From a bacterium (lineage in GTDB: Bacteria; Electryoneota; RPQS01), in NCBI GenBank assembly GCA_016702305.1, contig JADJEH010000004.1, positions 1-16,885 on the forward strand: a stretch of 16,885 nucleotides of DNA, read 5' to 3'. This document shows positions 14,751-16,885 of the stretch, one piece after another; positions within the stretch are counted from its first letter, which is position 1, and the number at the start of each line of letters is the position of its first letter. The translations under genes and the position numbers were made by a program. The notes under the pieces were generated by a model, which saw only the letters and a list, made by a program, of their open reading frames with translations, had not been told where the DNA came from and ran no database searches.

Positions 14751-15537
14751 CTATGGGGAGAGTTTCTCCACCTCGTTGACGGCAGCCTTGATGCAATCGG
14801 GGCCGTTGGAGGCATAAAGGACGCTGCGCGAGACATTCAGTAGCGCGGTGCCGCCGGCGGCTTTGACCTGATCCAGCACGGCGACGCTGCCGCCTAGGCG
14901 CCGCTGCCGGGCAAGAGGGCGGCAGCTCGGGGGCAATTTTCAGCACGCTGGCCAAGGCCACGGGTTTGGTCGTACCGACGACCAGACCCAGGTTGCCGTT
15001 CAGGTTGGAGGCCTGAACTTGCCGCGCAACTTCCTCGTAGAGGCGCGTTCACCGACACTTTAGCTCTTGTATCAGAGCGGCGCTCGGGTTCGATGTTGCA
15101 GTCAGCACGAAGACGCCCTTGTCCGTGTGCCGCCAGAAGGGTTCCAGGGCCGCCATACCCAGATAGGGCTGTACGGTCACGGCATCGGCACCCACGCGGT
15201 CGAATAGGGCGCGGGCGTAGAACTCAATGGTGTGCTCGATGTCGCCGCGCTTTGCGTCCACCAGCCAAGAAAGTACGTCGGGGGCAGGCGATGCGCAGGC
15301 GCTCAAGCATCAACCAGCCGCCCGAACCGTAGGCCTCGAAGAAGGCGGTATTGGGCTTGAAGGCCGCGACTTTCGTCCACAGCGCGATGATGATCTCTTC
15401 TAAAGAATTTCTGCGCACCTTCAGCTCCGTAGCCAAAGTGCTTGGGAATCTTGGCGGGATCGGGGTCGAGGCCGACGCACAGGGGGAACCGGCGCGCTCG
15501 ATGCTGGTTTTAAGACGGGGAGAGAAAAAGTGGTCAA
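14751..15537 (-). CDS. pyrF: Orotidine 5'-phosphate decarboxylase, type 2, in several frame pieces
   Basis: About 260 residues once joined; it removes CO2 from OMP to give UMP. No ATG is found; TTG at 15537 (MTTF) fits the family's start if one T is added to a run of five. Pieces in order: FSPRLKTSIERAGSP; LCVGLDPDPAKIPKHFGYGA (after adding one C to a run of five); EIIIALWTKVAAFKPNTAFF and EAYGSGGWLMLERLRIACP; WLVDAKRGDIEHTIEFYARA with the catalytic Lys-Asp-Lys-type segment DAKRGD; GADAVTVQPYLG, GVFVLTATSNPSA; LYEEVARQVQ, GNLGLVVGTTKPVALASVLK; and AGGTALLNVSRSVLYA to the TAG at 14751. This is the longer type 2 PyrF found in many bacteria. At least six frame changes occur, several at homopolymers. 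The enzyme's role next to pyrE argues that the gene is whole in the organism. Confidence 0.85.
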
Positions 15538-15568
15538 GGAAAGTGCAGAGTTCAGGAATAATCCGTAG

Positions 15569-15597
15569 AATATACCGAATTTGTGACAGAAGTGCAA
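15569..15597 (-). promoter_or_regulatory. Sigma-70-like promoter for the pyrF cluster
   Basis: The minus strand reads TTGCAC, 17 bases, TATATT, with the -10 box ending about 31 bases before the TTG at 15537. The spacing is ideal and the -10 box is one base from consensus. It would drive pyrF and the genes after it, and give a short leader with no attenuator visible. Confidence 0.5.
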
Positions 15598-15627
15598 CCC
15601 GGCGATTGTGTAAATTGCCGTCTGGAG

Positions 15628-15656
15628 TTGAAGTTAGGTAGAGGATTGGGTAGATT
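15628..15656 (+). promoter_or_regulatory. Possible promoter facing the metal permease
   Basis: TTGAAG, 17 bases, TAGATT on the plus strand, 162 bases before the ATG at 15818 and divergent from the pyrF promoter. The match is moderate and the leader would be long. The 280-base gap also holds a 7-bp palindrome AGCCCGC-A-GCGGGCT (15731-15745) that could be an operator or a stem. No other gene is seen here. Confidence 0.25.
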
Positions 15657-15817
15657 GGGGTGGGGCCACGGGGACCAGTGACGGCGTTGCGCCGGGTCGT
15701 GTGGAGCGAGCAGAGGCCGAGGGATTCTTCAGCCCGCAGCGGGCTTCATCATGACGACGGTGAGATGGGGTGATCGTCCTGCCCCCGCGTGAAGCGAGAG
15801 GGGATTAAGCAGAAAGC

Positions 15818-16883
15818 ATGATCGAACGATATTTCATTGGACTTGGGCGCTGTACATGGAGATGGCGCCGTACTTGCTCCTCGGGTTTGCCCTGGCTGGA
15901 GTGCTGCACGGGTTTGTGCCGCGCAAGGCGATCGGGCGGCATCTGGGCGGCGAAACGCTGCTGGCGTCGTTTAAAGCATCGCTAATTGGTGTGCCGATGC
16001 CACTGTGCTCGTGCGGCGTGATTCCCACGGGTGTGGGCCTGCGCAAACGAGGCGCCTCGCGTGCGGCAACGGTGTCGCCTGATTTCCACACCGCGGGAGG
16101 GTGGATTCGATGATCGTGACGTACGGCTTCTTCGGCTGGTGATGGCGATCTTTCGACCCGTGGCGGCGTTCGTCAGCGGGTGCTGGTGGGCTGGCGGTGC
16201 TTTTGGTCAAACCGGGCGCGCGCGAAGAAGAGGTGGAACAAGCATCACTTGCACAGTGAAGACGCGCTGGCCGAAGCCGACGAGCGGCGCTCATTCGGCG
16301 AAAAGCTGGCTGGCGGCTACTGACTTTGCCTTCAAAGAACTGTTAGGGACATCGCGTTCTGGCTGATCGTCGGTATCTTGCTGGCGGGCGTGATCTCAAC
16401 GGCGATACCGGATGACTTCTTCGCGGGGAATCTGGGCGGCGGAATCGGCGCGATGCTCGTGATGATGCTGATCGGGCTGCCGCTGTATGTTTGCTCGACG
16501 GCCAGCGTGCCGATTGCCGCGGTGCTGATGACCAGGGGATCTCGGCGGAAGCGGCGTTCGTGTTCTTGATGACCGGCCCGGCGACGAATGCGGCGACGAT
16601 GCTCGTGATCGCGAGCCTTGGGCACGCGCGTGCTGGGCGTGTATCTGGTTTCGATTGCCGGATTCGCGCTGGTGTTCGGACTAAGTTGGACCACCTCCTG
16701 GCACAAACGGGCCTGACGATTACTACGCCGGAACATCTGCACGGGCATGGTCCGTCATGGTGGCAATGGGCCGCCGCGGCGGTGTTGAGCGTGTTCATTG
16801 CGCGGCATTATTTTTACAAACTCAAACGGCGGTATGGAACCGCACCGAAAGCTCGCGAGCAACGAACTACAACTGAATATTGA
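15818..16883 (+). CDS. SO_0444/DUF318-type heavy-metal permease, heavily frameshifted
   Basis: About 355 residues once joined, normal for the family. The start MIERYFIG (ATG 15818) joins WALYMEMAPYLLLGFALAGV after adding one base near 15843. Next come PMPLCSCGVIPTGVGLRKRG, with the CxC pair placed in a membrane segment, then ISTP, VTYGFFG, VMAIFRPVAAFVSG, an acidic loop (REEEVEQASLAQ, EDALAEADERRSFGEKLAGG), DFAFKELL, AFWLIVGILLAGVIS, MMLIGLPLYVCSTASVPIAA, GISAEAAFVFLMTGPATNAA and RVLGVYLVSIAGFALVFG. The end carries a His-rich stretch, EHLHGHGPSWWQW, and a last helix AAAAVLSVFIARHYF. Relatives are described as Cu/Zn efflux transporters in the SO_0444 family or permeases with PF03773; cysteines and histidines would bind the metal. 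At least eight frame changes occur. It is divergent from the pyrimidine cluster, and no metal-responsive regulator is in the window. Confidence 0.78.
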
Positions 16884-16885
16884 GG

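Noticed and set aside
10133..16883. True pseudogenes, programmed frameshifting or phase variation in the right half
   Set aside because: Breaks are too many, fall in unrelated core genes, and sit at ordinary homopolymers without slippery-site or stem signals; assembly error explains them more simply, though only reads can settle it.

Overview
The window looks like a piece of a GC-rich, probably uncultured bacterium related to the FCB group (Bacteroidetes/Fibrobacteres-like candidate phyla such as Zixibacteria or KSB1). Two secreted proteins end in a Por/type IX-like sorting tail (PNPFNPTTTL...YDILGREV...GIYF...KLMLLK), one promoter resembles the Bacteroidetes TTTG-N19-TAnnTTTG type, and several large proteins are exported and cysteine- or LamG-rich. 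The phylum is an inference from these signs, not a search result. No rRNA, tRNA, CRISPR array, insertion sequence or integrase was seen.

Layout. Positions 1-10050 are mainly a minus-strand run of exported proteins. A broken start of a cysteine-rich secreted protein lies at the left edge, followed by its complete 994-residue relative (300-3284) and a second relative with one frameshift (4024-6581). Next come a double-LamG protein with a sorting tail (6820-9171) and a cyclophilin lipoprotein (9361-10050). The only plus-strand gene here encodes a 122-residue cysteine-rich orphan (3567-3935). Hairpin terminators separate most of these units.

Positions 10133-15537, also minus strand, hold a secreted cyanophycinase-like S51 protein, a YycJ-like metallo-beta-lactamase-fold hydrolase, and a cluster that reads pyrF, zinc-ribbon RDD protein, pyrE, zinc-ribbon two-helix protein, second zinc-ribbon RDD protein. 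PyrE and PyrF perform the last two steps of UMP synthesis. The three small zinc-ribbon membrane proteins sit between and after them with 9-nt gaps in two places, so part of this looks like an operon. Four short arrays of degenerate 7-bp tandem repeats lie in the gaps between genes of this half. At the right end, divergent from pyrF, is an SO_0444-type heavy-metal permease (15818-16883).

Sequence quality matters for every reader: nearly all genes from about 10.29 kb onward change reading frame several times, often at homopolymer runs, yet the joined frames give full, well-conserved proteins. The simplest reading is uncorrected indel error in the assembly, not gene decay. For these genes I give the whole span and describe the frame pieces.
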